Assembly (NCBI GenBank): GCA_031265595.1
Contig: JAISCM010000260.1
Coordinates: 1 to 5,675, forward strand
DNA length: 5,675 bases
DNA from: Tannerellaceae bacterium
GTDB lineage: Bacteria; Bacteroidota; Bacteroidia; Bacteroidales; Tannerellaceae
Direction: 5' to 3'
This document shows, in pieces, positions 1 to 5,675 of this stretch (the first letter of the stretch is position 1; each line of letters begins with the position of its first letter). The notes under the pieces are model-generated. The model was given only the letters and a program-made list of their open reading frames with translations, had not been told where the DNA came from and did no database searches. The position numbers and the translations under genes were made by a program.

Positions 1-34
1 GGTAAGAGTAATGAATTATGACAAATTAAAATAA
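1..34 (+). other. Possible 3' end of an upstream plus-strand gene
   Basis: The terminator that follows implies that a plus-strand transcript ends here. Two frames are open from the window edge: one ends in ...GKSNEL with TGA at 19-21, the other in ...VRVMNYDKLK with TAA at 32-34. The third is closed by TAA at 3-5. The fragment is too short to choose a frame or name a product. An untranslated 3' tail is equally possible. Confidence 0.25.
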
Positions 35-78
35 AGAGGTTGCCTTGCAATATAAGGGCAACCTCTTGTTGTATTATC
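34..78 (+). terminator. Rho-independent terminator of the upstream transcript
   Basis: Bases 34-44 (AAGAGGTTGCC) pair perfectly with 57-67 (GGCAACCTCTT), and the stem can extend inwards by T45-G56 and T46-A55, leaving an 8-nt loop. A moderately T-rich stretch (TGTTGTATTAT) follows. The 11-13 bp stem and its tail fit an intrinsic terminator for a gene entering from the left edge. The tail overlaps the probable -33 region of the next gene's promoter. Confidence 0.75.
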
Positions 79-99
79 GGTTAATGAATGTTATCTTTG
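69..99 (+). promoter_or_regulatory. Bacteroidetes-type promoter for the M3 peptidase gene
   Basis: TATCTTTG at 92-99 matches the Bacteroidetes -7 consensus TAnnTTTG exactly. A TTG at 69-71 lies 20 nt upstream, close to the usual spacing of the -33 TTTG box, though that box is imperfect. Transcription would start near 105-108 and give a leader of about 30-35 nt before the ATG at 140. The assignment rests on motif and spacing only. Confidence 0.6.
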
Positions 100-139
100 C
101 CGGAAATAACTATTAGTAAGAACATTAAAAACGCGAAAG

Positions 140-2272
140 ATGAAGAAAGTGGTAATGGTTGCCGGTCTGGCAATAGCGCTAAGTGCATGTGGTTCATCTG
201 AAAAAAAAGCAGGAGGTGATAGTATGGATAATCCGTTCCTTTCAGAGTACACAACCCCTTATGGCGTTCCGCCGTTTGATAAAATTGAATTTGAACACTA
301 CAAACCTGCTTTTCTTCAGGGAATGGATGAGCAGGTGAAGGAAGTGGATGCGATTATCAAACAAACGGAAGCGCCTACCTTTGAGAATACAATTGTGGCT
401 TTAGACCAAAGCGGCGAATTGCTGATGAAAGTACGTACCGTATTCTACGGACAAAACAGCTCTAATACAAATGACGAGTTACAGGCATTAAGCCGTGAAA
501 TGTCTCCCTTGTTTTCCAAACACAATGACGACATAAACCTTAACCCTGCCTTATTTGCCCGGGTAAAGGCTGTATACGAAAACAGGGATAAGCTGCATCT
601 GGATAAAGAACAGGCTAAGCTGCTGGAAGAAACCTATAAAGGCTTCGTACGCGGAGGCGCTAACCTAAGCCCGGAAAAGCAGGAAACGCTTCGAAACCTG
701 AATAGTAAGATCTCTATGCTTCAGCTTACCTTCGGGCAGAATATGCTGAAAGAAACGAATGCCTTTCAATTGGTGATAGATAAAGAAGAAGACCTGGCCG
801 GCCTGACAGATGCCCAGATAGCCGCCGCGGCACAGGCAGCCCTTAAAGCAGAGATGGAAGGCAAATGGGTATTTACCCTGCATAATCCAAGCATCATGCC
901 TTTCCTGCAAAACTCAGCCAATAGGGAATTGCGCGAAAAAATATTCAATGGATACATTATGCGTGGTAATAATGGCAGCGAAAATGATAATAAAGATGTG
1001 GTGAAGCAATTAGTCACCCTCCGTCTGGAAAAAGCGAAGTTGATGGGGTATGACGATTTTGCTTCCTTTGTATTGGAAGAACGGATGGCTAAGAATGAGA
1101 AGAACGTCTATAACTTACTGGATGAACTCTGGACGCCGGCCTTAACTAAAACAAAAGAGGAACTGGCCGACATCCAGGCTGAAATTAAAAAGGAAGGCGC
1201 TGACTTTACGGCGCAAGGCTGGGACTGGCGTTACTATTTTGAAAAGGCAAAGAAAGCAAAGTTCGATTTGGACGAAAGCCAGATAAGGCCTTATCTCAAA
1301 TTAGAGAATGTATACGAAGGCGCCTTTTATGTAGCCAATAAGCTATATGGTATCACCTTTACCCGTGTGAACGATATACCTGTTCCGCATCCCGAAGCGA
1401 TTGCTTTTGAGTGTAAAGACAATGACGGAACCCACCTCGGTATTTTGTATATGGATTTCTTCCCCCGTCCAAGTAAAAATGGCGGCGCCTGGTGTGGCGG
1501 CTATCGCTCCCAGACGTATAAAGACGGCGAGCGGGTGGCTCCGGTCGTTACCATTGTATGCAATTTTACTCCTCCGGCAGCAGGCGAACCGGCTTTGCTC
1601 AGCGACGATGAAGCCAATACCTTATTCCATGAGTTTGGACATGCGTTGCATAGTTTGTTCAGGGATGTGCATTATTATGGGATAGCAGGCGTTCCGCGCG
1701 ATTTTGTAGAATTACCTTCGCAGATCATGGAGCATTGGGTGTTTGAACCGGAAGTGCTGAAGGTATATGCCAGGCATTATCAGACCGGGGAAGTAATTCC
1801 TGCCGGGTTAATTGAGAAGTTAGACAAGAGCGGTAAGTACGGACAAGGGTTTGCCACAACAGAATACCTGGCCGCTTCCTTCTTAGATATGGATTATCAT
1901 GTATTAAAAGACCTTCCGGCCAATCAGGAGACATCAAACTTCAATGTCGTAAACTTTGAAGCAGAAACATTAGGCAAGAGAGGGCTGCCCGGGCAGATAC
2001 CTCCCCGTTACCGTTCTACCTATTTCAGCCATACGATGGGCGGAGGGTATACGGCCGGTTATTACAGCTATATCTGGTCGGAGGTATTAGATTCCGATGC
2101 GTATGAAGCTTTTAAGGAAACAGGCGATATCTTCAACCCGGAAATGGCCGGTAAATTCCGTAAATACGTACTTACGCCCGGCGGTATAGACGATGCCATG
2201 ACGATGTACACAAACTTCCGCGGAAAAGAACCCGGAACAGAGCCCCTACTGAAGAACCGGGGGCTGAAATAA
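140..2272 (+). CDS. dcp: M3-family zinc metallopeptidase, peptidyl-dipeptidase Dcp-like lipoprotein
   Basis: This 710-residue protein is a complete M3-family peptidase. Known Dcp enzymes release dipeptides from the C-terminus of oligopeptides. The zinc site is intact: HEFGH at residues 497-501 (ligands H497 and H501, catalytic E498) and E524 in DFVELPSQ as the third ligand. A GGGYTAGYYSYIW segment (634-646) carries Y637 and Y644, seven residues apart like the substrate-contacting tyrosines of Dcp. Residues ~30-250 form the helical N-terminal half and ~255-705 the catalytic domain. The N-terminus is a lipoprotein signal (hydrophobic core 4-16, lipobox LSAC, C17), so the mature enzyme should be membrane-anchored, unlike cytoplasmic E. 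coli Dcp. The following residues GSSEKK are not a clear surface-export signal, so periplasmic or surface placement stays open. The ATG at 140 is chosen because it supplies this signal; it has only A-rich sequence upstream. The gene stands alone, convergent with the GH31 gene. Family assignment is secure; exact dipeptidase specificity is inferred. Confidence 0.95.
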   Translation: MKKVVMVAGLAIALSACGSSEKKAGGDSMDNPFLSEYTTPYGVPPFDKIEFEHYKPAFLQGMDEQVKEVDAIIKQTEAPTFENTIVALDQSGELLMKVRTVFYGQNSSNTNDELQALSREMSPLFSKHNDDINLNPALFARVKAVYENRDKLHLDKEQAKLLEETYKGFVRGGANLSPEKQETLRNLNSKISMLQLTFGQNMLKETNAFQLVIDKEEDLAGLTDAQIAAAAQAALKAEMEGKWVFTLHNPSIMPFLQNSANRELREKIFNGYIMRGNNGSENDNKDVVKQLVTLRLEKAKLMGYDDFASFVLEERMAKNEKNVYNLLDELWTPALTKTKEELADIQAEIKKEGADFTAQGWDWRYYFEKAKKAKFDLDESQIRPYLKLENVYEGAFYVANKLYGITFTRVNDIPVPHPEAIAFECKDNDGTHLGILYMDFFPRPSKNGGAWCGGYRSQTYKDGERVAPVVTIVCNFTPPAAGEPALLSDDEANTLFHEFGHALHSLFRDVHYYGIAGVPRDFVELPSQIMEHWVFEPEVLKVYARHYQTGEVIPAGLIEKLDKSGKYGQGFATTEYLAASFLDMDYHVLKDLPANQETSNFNVVNFEAETLGKRGLPGQIPPRYRSTYFSHTMGGGYTAGYYSYIWSEVLDSDAYEAFKETGDIFNPEMAGKFRKYVLTPGGIDDAMTMYTNFRGKEPGTEPLLKNRGLK
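211..226 (+). promoter_or_regulatory. Shine-Dalgarno-like site before an in-frame internal ATG
   Basis: AGGAGGTGAT at 211-220 is a 10-nt perfect complement of the usual bacterial 16S rRNA 3' end. An ATG at 224-226 follows, 7 nt after AGGAGG and in frame with the peptidase (Met29). Starting here would remove the signal peptide and lipobox and give a 682-residue protein, about the size of cytoplasmic E. coli Dcp. Bacteroidetes ribosomes largely do not use Shine-Dalgarno pairing, and the bases also simply encode the linker Ala-Gly-Gly-Asp, so use of this site is uncertain. Confidence 0.3.
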
Positions 2273-2274
2273 AA

Positions 2275-2292
2275 GAGAAAGAGAAAGAGAAA
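2275..2292. repeat. Three tandem copies of hexamer GAGAAA
   Basis: Three exact GAGAAA units lie directly after the peptidase stop codon (TAA 2270-2272). On the minus strand they read as a pyrimidine-rich TTTCTC tract just downstream of the shared hairpin, where they can act as the T-rich tail for the GH31 transcript. Confidence 0.7.
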
Positions 2293-2293
2293 C

Positions 2294-2329
2294 AAATGCA
2301 GGCTATATCACATAGCCTGCATTTTTATT
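2294..2329. terminator. Bidirectional intrinsic terminator between convergent genes
   Basis: ATGCAGGCTAT (2296-2306) pairs perfectly with ATAGCCTGCAT (2312-2322) around a 5-nt loop; A2294 and A2295 extend the stem with T2324 and T2323. On the plus strand TTTTTATT follows, a typical terminator tail for the peptidase gene. On the minus strand the same hairpin is followed by TTTGTTTCTC and further pyrimidines, so it can also end the GH31 transcript, whose stop codon lies 11 bp from the stem. Confidence 0.88.
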
Positions 2330-2339
2330 CGACAAGCAA

Positions 2340-5180
2340 TTATAACCTTATTGTCTGCCTGTTGCCATTATAAGTAACCGTCGCATCGGGAGCAGGATGC
2401 GAATCAAATCCTTTTGCCTTATCTTTATCTATTAGTACAACATGAAATTTACGTTGGGCCGCCATACAGTAGAAGCTGCCCTGGCGTTCTCCGAAAAACA
2501 CTACTTTCGTGCGGTCATTATATTGAATTGAGATGATTGAATACTTACCTTTTTCGTAATTATAATTTGTTCCTTCGTCTTCGTATAAGGTGAAGGAAGC
2601 GTCGGCTCCTGCATATATATAGAGGGTGAGGGGGGCGTCTGGCTTTTCGGACGTATATTGTATTTCTTCGCCCATTGGGATGATGGAGCCTGCTTTGGCA
2701 AACAACGGCATACGCTCGTAAGGAGCGTCTATTTTCCGGCTTTGCCCACCTTCCGTATAGGCGCCACTATAGAAATTATACCAACCTGTATTCTTTGGAA
2801 AATAGACGTCTCGCTCACGAGCTTTGTATTCGTATACCGGGCAGGCAAGTAAGGAAGGCCCGAACATATACTGGTCGCCGATGTTATTTACTTTTGTATC
2901 ATACCCGAAGTCCATTACCAGGGGGCGCATGATCGTATAGTCGTTCAGATACACCCAGCCTGCCATGGAATAGATGTACGGCAGCAGGCGGTAGCGTAAT
3001 TTGTCGTAATAAACAATGCTTTTGTAGGCGGGATGCGATTCGGGGGCTATGTTGTACACTTCGCGGAAGGGGTATTGGCCGTGCGAACGAAACAAAGGGG
3101 CAAAGGCGCCAAACTGTGTCCACCGTGTATTGAGTTCGCGCCATTCATTCCGGTCTTCCGAGCCTTCTCCGGCTTGCTCGAATCGTTTTTGTACGCAGAA
3201 GCCGCCTATGTCCATTGTCCAGTAGGGATTGCCGGACAGGGAATGATTCAGTCCGGCGGAGATTTGCGCTTTATAGTCTTCCCAGCATGTGCCGATGTCG
3301 CCGCTCCAGGTGGCGGCTCCATACTTTTGCAGGCCGCAGAAGCCGGAGCGGGTCAGCAGGAATACCCGTTTGTCGTTGTCTGTGGCGCGCTGGCCGTTGT
3401 ATATAGCCATGGCATTCATCAGTGCGTAGGTATTGAAGTATTTTGTAGAGGGGCCGAGCGCCGTGGGGGTCATCAGCGCTTTGCGGTATTCGATGCTGGC
3501 ATTCGATAGGATGTCGGGTTCGGAAGCGTCCATCCACCAGGCGTCGAAACCAAGGGGATATAAGCATTCTTTCAGTTGATCCCAGAACAGGGTGCGGGCG
3601 CCTTCGCTGTAGGCGTCGTAGAAGGAGCCGGTGTAGCCTTGTCCTATCCAGTCGCGGATGCTGTCTTTTACGGCTTGTTGGTACATCCAGCCTTTGTTGT
3701 CGAACGCTTGGTAGTGCCTGGTGTTTACATAAAACTTGGGCCAGACGGAGATCATTATTTTGGCATTGAGGCTGTGTACTTCGTCTACCATCGCACGGGG
3801 GGAGGGGAAGCGTGTGGCATCAAACTGATGGCTTCCCCACTGGTCTTCTTCCCAATAGCTCCAGTCGAGCACGATGTTGTCGATGGGTATTTTGCGGCGG
3901 CGGAACTCTTTTAATGTGCCGGTTAATTCGTCTTGTGTTCTGTATCTTTCGCGGCTTTGCCAGAATCCCATCGCCCATTTAGGCATTACCTGCGCTTTGC
4001 CGCTGATGCTGCGGTAGCCTTTTATCACATCGTCTATGGAATTACCCTTGATGAAGTAATAATCAAGCTGGTCGCCCATTTCGGCATAGAGCGAAAGTTT
4101 ATTCTGTTCGGCGGCATTAACGGGCGAAAGGGCTTTCAGTCCGATGTACGATATGCCTCCGTCGGGCTGCCATTCCAGGCGGATGTGGTGATGCTTGCCG
4201 GCTTCCATATAGCTGTTGAACTTAGCAACCGAGGGGTTCCAGGCTGTGCGCCATTTATCAGCCATTAGCTTGCCGTCTATCCATAGTTTGGTGTAGCCGG
4301 CATAGTAAAGGAGGAAGCAGTGAATGCCCGATTCCTTGGCTTGCAGGTCGCCTTCCCATACGATCGTAGAGTTATTGAAGGGGAAGCCTTCGGGGAAGTT
4401 CTTTACGGTTTCGAGGTTTTCATAGTCTATCGTACTTTCGGTTCGCGTCGTATAGACATTGGCGGGGTCGGAGTTTATGTAATAAGTAGCTGTCAATCCG
4501 CCTTCGGCGCCATTCAGGTCGTATAGTTTGAATTGGGAAAGCTGGGCATAGTCGCGTATATCGCCAAACTTGGTAAGGGAGTAATTATCCCACAGGATTC
4601 CGTAGTTTTTGTTCGATACAAGGAAGGGGATAGATACTTTGGTATTGTACTGAAAGAGGGTTTCGTTTTTCCCTTTGTAGTTAAACTCGTCTGCCTGATG
4701 CTGTCCGAGGCCGTAGAAGGCTTCATCATCGGGCGATTCGAAAACCTGCCGGAGCGTGTATCCCCGAACGCCCTCTGCTTCGATGGGAGTGAATGATTTT
4801 CCGCCTCCTTCGTTTTCCTGTAGTATCACGCGGCCGCTGGGGTCGGTGAATTGTATTTCGCCTGTTTTCAGATTGGTATATGCTTTTAATGAGGAGGTTT
4901 GCAGGATGATATGGCAGCCCTCTTCTGCTACGTCCCACGGCGTGGCAGCGGGCTTTTCATGCACAACCAAACTTTTATCGGATGAAAAGAAGGAGCCGGG
5001 AGTTGCCGAAACACGAATAATATCTTCATTCATAACAGATAGGCGGATCAGCTTCGCTTTCGTACCGGATGATTCTTCCATATAAATGATCACGCCATCG
5101 GCTGTCTTCTCCCACGAACTATTATTGCAAGACATAAGGGTCAACGCACATACCGTTATGTATCTAATCATCGTTTTCAT
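2340..5180 (-). CDS. GH31 alpha-glycosidase lipoprotein with PA14 insert, probable alpha-xylosidase
   Basis: This 946-residue protein (numbered from the ATG at 5180) is a retaining GH31 glycosidase. A lipoprotein signal comes first (lipobox LMSC, C18), then an N-terminal beta-sandwich interrupted by a PA14-like domain (~226-354, with LWIDGKLM), a (beta/alpha)8 barrel (~400-735), and C-terminal beta domains including the DUF5110-type YEDEG motif at 866-870. The nucleophile is D551 in WWMDASEPD, the acid/base D628 in WSGDIG, and the substrate-binding H700 in FRSHG. The WQSRERY and LDWSYW segments, the PA14 insert and the overall size resemble the xyloglucan alpha-xylosidases BoGH31A and CjXyl31A, so the likely role is removing alpha-1,6-xylose from xyloglucan oligosaccharides in the periplasm or at the cell surface. 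An alpha-glucosidase or other GH31 activity cannot be excluded. The frame also has a GTG at 5183-5181 directly before the ATG; ATG is preferred. No SusC/SusD partner is in the window. Family is certain, substrate inferred. Confidence 0.95.
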   Translation of the reverse strand: MKTMIRYITVCALTLMSCNNSSWEKTADGVIIYMEESSGTKAKLIRLSVMNEDIIRVSATPGSFFSSDKSLVVHEKPAATPWDVAEEGCHIILQTSSLKAYTNLKTGEIQFTDPSGRVILQENEGGGKSFTPIEAEGVRGYTLRQVFESPDDEAFYGLGQHQADEFNYKGKNETLFQYNTKVSIPFLVSNKNYGILWDNYSLTKFGDIRDYAQLSQFKLYDLNGAEGGLTATYYINSDPANVYTTRTESTIDYENLETVKNFPEGFPFNNSTIVWEGDLQAKESGIHCFLLYYAGYTKLWIDGKLMADKWRTAWNPSVAKFNSYMEAGKHHHIRLEWQPDGGISYIGLKALSPVNAAEQNKLSLYAEMGDQLDYYFIKGNSIDDVIKGYRSISGKAQVMPKWAMGFWQSRERYRTQDELTGTLKEFRRRKIPIDNIVLDWSYWEEDQWGSHQFDATRFPSPRAMVDEVHSLNAKIMISVWPKFYVNTRHYQAFDNKGWMYQQAVKDSIRDWIGQGYTGSFYDAYSEGARTLFWDQLKECLYPLGFDAWWMDASEPDILSNASIEYRKALMTPTALGPSTKYFNTYALMNAMAIYNGQRATDNDKRVFLLTRSGFCGLQKYGAATWSGDIGTCWEDYKAQISAGLNHSLSGNPYWTMDIGGFCVQKRFEQAGEGSEDRNEWRELNTRWTQFGAFAPLFRSHGQYPFREVYNIAPESHPAYKSIVYYDKLRYRLLPYIYSMAGWVYLNDYTIMRPLVMDFGYDTKVNNIGDQYMFGPSLLACPVYEYKARERDVYFPKNTGWYNFYSGAYTEGGQSRKIDAPYERMPLFAKAGSIIPMGEEIQYTSEKPDAPLTLYIYAGADASFTLYEDEGTNYNYEKGKYSIISIQYNDRTKVVFFGERQGSFYCMAAQRKFHVVLIDKDKAKGFDSHPAPDATVTYNGNRQTIRL

Positions 5181-5211
5181 CACTCAGCTCTTTATGATTG
5201 GTTTCTCCTTT

Positions 5212-5242
5212 CAAAAGTACGGCACAGAAAAGCGAACGGAAC
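5212..5242 (-). promoter_or_regulatory. Putative Bacteroidetes-type promoter for the GH31 gene
   Basis: Read on the minus strand, TACTTTTG (5219 to 5212) matches the -7 consensus TAnnTTTG exactly, 31 nt before the ATG. The expected -33 position, about 19 nt further upstream (5239-5242), reads GTTC rather than TTTG, so that half is weak. Transcription would start near 5204-5207, leaving a leader of about 25 nt. No operator-like inverted repeat was seen beside it. Confidence 0.5.
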
Positions 5243-5331
5243 GATAAGATGTTAATAGTAGCCTGTCTGTATGTTAGTATCGGGGGCTGATTTGTTTTCA
5301 GATAGAGCATAAAATGTAAGATAGCCGCCTG

Positions 5332-5400
5332 CAAACCCCTCACCCCCTACCCCAACTCCAACCCTACCCCACCCCCAACCCAACCCCCCACCCCCCTAAC
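5332..5400. repeat. G-free C-rich low-complexity tract (G-rich on the minus strand)
   Basis: These 69 nt contain no G on the plus strand. Nine runs of three to six C are separated mostly by AA, TA or A. The minus strand therefore has nine G-runs with very short loops, which meets the usual G-quadruplex pattern many times over. The tract lies upstream of the GH31 promoter. It has no coding character. The rest of the gap between that promoter and the tract (about 5243-5331) shows no supported gene, RNA or promoter. Confidence 0.8.
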
Positions 5401-5462
5401 GGGGGGGGGTAGAGAGAATCGCCGCTCTTAGCCTACCCCTTCAGGGGGTTGGGGGGTTGGGG
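5390..5462. other. Overlapping GC-rich stem-loops with G9 run
   Basis: Three hairpins share bases. ACCCCCC (5390-5396) pairs with GGGGGGT (5404-5410). GGGGTA (5406-5411) pairs with TACCCC (5434-5439), continued inwards by AGAG/CTCT (5413-5416 with 5425-5428) and a four-base bulge (5430-5433). CCCC (5436-5439) pairs with GGGG (5444-5447) across TTCA. They cannot all form at once. The block includes nine G in a row (5401-5409) and ends in G5-TT-G6-TT-G4, which runs straight into the first 23-bp repeat. No T-tract follows, so it is not an obvious terminator. Function is unknown. Confidence 0.5.
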
Positions 5463-5657
5463 CGCAAACGATCGTGTTGCCGGGGCGCAAGCGATCGTGT
5501 TGCCGGGGCGCAAACGATCGTGTTGCCGGGGCGCAAGCGATCGTGTTGCCGGGGCGCAAGCGATCGTGTTGCCGGGGCGCAAGCGATCGTGTTGCCGGGG
5601 CGCAAGCGATCGTGTTGCCGGGGCGCAAGCAGTCGTGTTGCCGGGGCGCAAGCGATC
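5459..5657. repeat. 23-bp tandem repeat array, 8 full copies plus 15 bp
   Basis: Units begin at 5459, 5482, 5505, 5528, 5551, 5574, 5597, 5620 and 5643 (partial). Each starts GGGGCGCAA, has A or G at position 10, then palindromic CGATCG, and ends TGTTGCC. Copies 1 and 3 have A at position 10, the rest G. Copy 8 has CAGTCG in place of CGATCG, and the last copy stops after CGATC. There is no indel anywhere and there are no spacers. Because 23 is not a multiple of 3, the ORFs across it are period artefacts. The remaining bases 5658-5675 contain nothing recognisable. It is a minisatellite (VNTR-like) array of unknown role. Confidence 0.97.
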
Positions 5658-5675
5658 TAAACCATCCTGGAGTGG

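Noticed and set aside
3033..3509. 158-codon plus-strand frame opposite the GH31 gene, and similar frames at 3576-3914 and 3933-4268
   Set aside because: They lie entirely antisense to well-conserved GH31 barrel and N-terminal sequence, resemble no known family, and have no promoter signal. They are shadows of the real gene.
5181..5183. GTG as the GH31 start codon
   Set aside because: An ATG follows immediately and gives the same lipoprotein signal; ATG is the more likely start. The difference is one residue.
5205..5211. Minus-strand AAAGGAG as the GH31 ribosome binding site
   Set aside because: It is more than 20 nt from the ATG and lies at the predicted transcription start, so it would hardly be in the mRNA at a useful distance.
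5291..5321. Plus-strand promoter starting from TTTG at 5291-5294
   Set aside because: No TAnnTTTG box follows at the expected distance, and no plus-strand gene begins before the window ends.
5469..5474. Cyanobacterial HIP1 palindrome (GCGATCGC)
   Set aside because: The repeats contain GCGATCGT or ACGATCGT, not HIP1; the spacing is strictly tandem and the genes point to Bacteroidetes.
5459..5657. CRISPR array
   Set aside because: The units abut directly with no unique spacers, and no cas gene is in the window.
5459..5657. Plasmid-type iteron origin
   Set aside because: Unit length and head-to-tail layout are compatible, but there is no replication-initiator gene or clear AT-rich unwinding region, and the neighbours look chromosomal.
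5428..5660. Open frames on both strands across the 23-bp repeats, some starting with ATG
   Set aside because: The unit is stop-free in several frames and its 23-bp period cycles through all frames, giving the same 23-residue pattern regardless. The Cys/Arg/Pro-rich products and simultaneous openness on both strands indicate an artefact.

Overview
The window looks like chromosomal DNA from a Bacteroidales-type bacterium (Bacteroides/Parabacteroides-like). The evidence is two lipoprotein enzymes of kinds common in that group, start sites without an obvious Shine-Dalgarno sequence, and a good match to the Bacteroidetes -7 promoter box (TAnnTTTG) in front of each gene. The genus is an inference; no rRNA or marker gene is present.

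Layout: (1) Positions 1-34 may hold the last codons of an upstream plus-strand gene, followed by a strong hairpin terminator (34-78). (2) A promoter overlapping the terminator tail leads into a complete plus-strand gene (140-2272) for an M3-family zinc peptidase of the peptidyl-dipeptidase Dcp type, made as a lipoprotein. (3) A 67-bp convergent intergenic gap holds a GAGAAA hexamer repeat and a hairpin that can terminate transcription from both sides. (4) A complete minus-strand gene (2340-5180) encodes a lipoprotein glycoside hydrolase of family GH31 with a PA14 insertion, most like xyloglucan-type alpha-xylosidases. (5) The last ~490 bp hold no credible gene: a short promoter region for the GH31 gene, a 69-nt G-free C-rich tract, overlapping G/C-rich stem-loops, and a 23-bp tandem repeat present in 8 full copies plus a 15-bp partial copy (5459-5657).

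The two enzymes are transcribed towards each other and do not form an operon. One trims peptides, the other removes alpha-linked sugars, probably xylose, from oligosaccharides. No SusC/SusD, regulator or second glycosidase lies in the window, so a polysaccharide utilization locus cannot be shown.

No clearly new multi-gene system is visible. The points most worth a second look are the 23-bp array, whose unit junctions can fold into hairpins, and a near-ideal Shine-Dalgarno sequence in front of an in-frame internal ATG in the peptidase gene, which could in principle give a cytoplasmic form.
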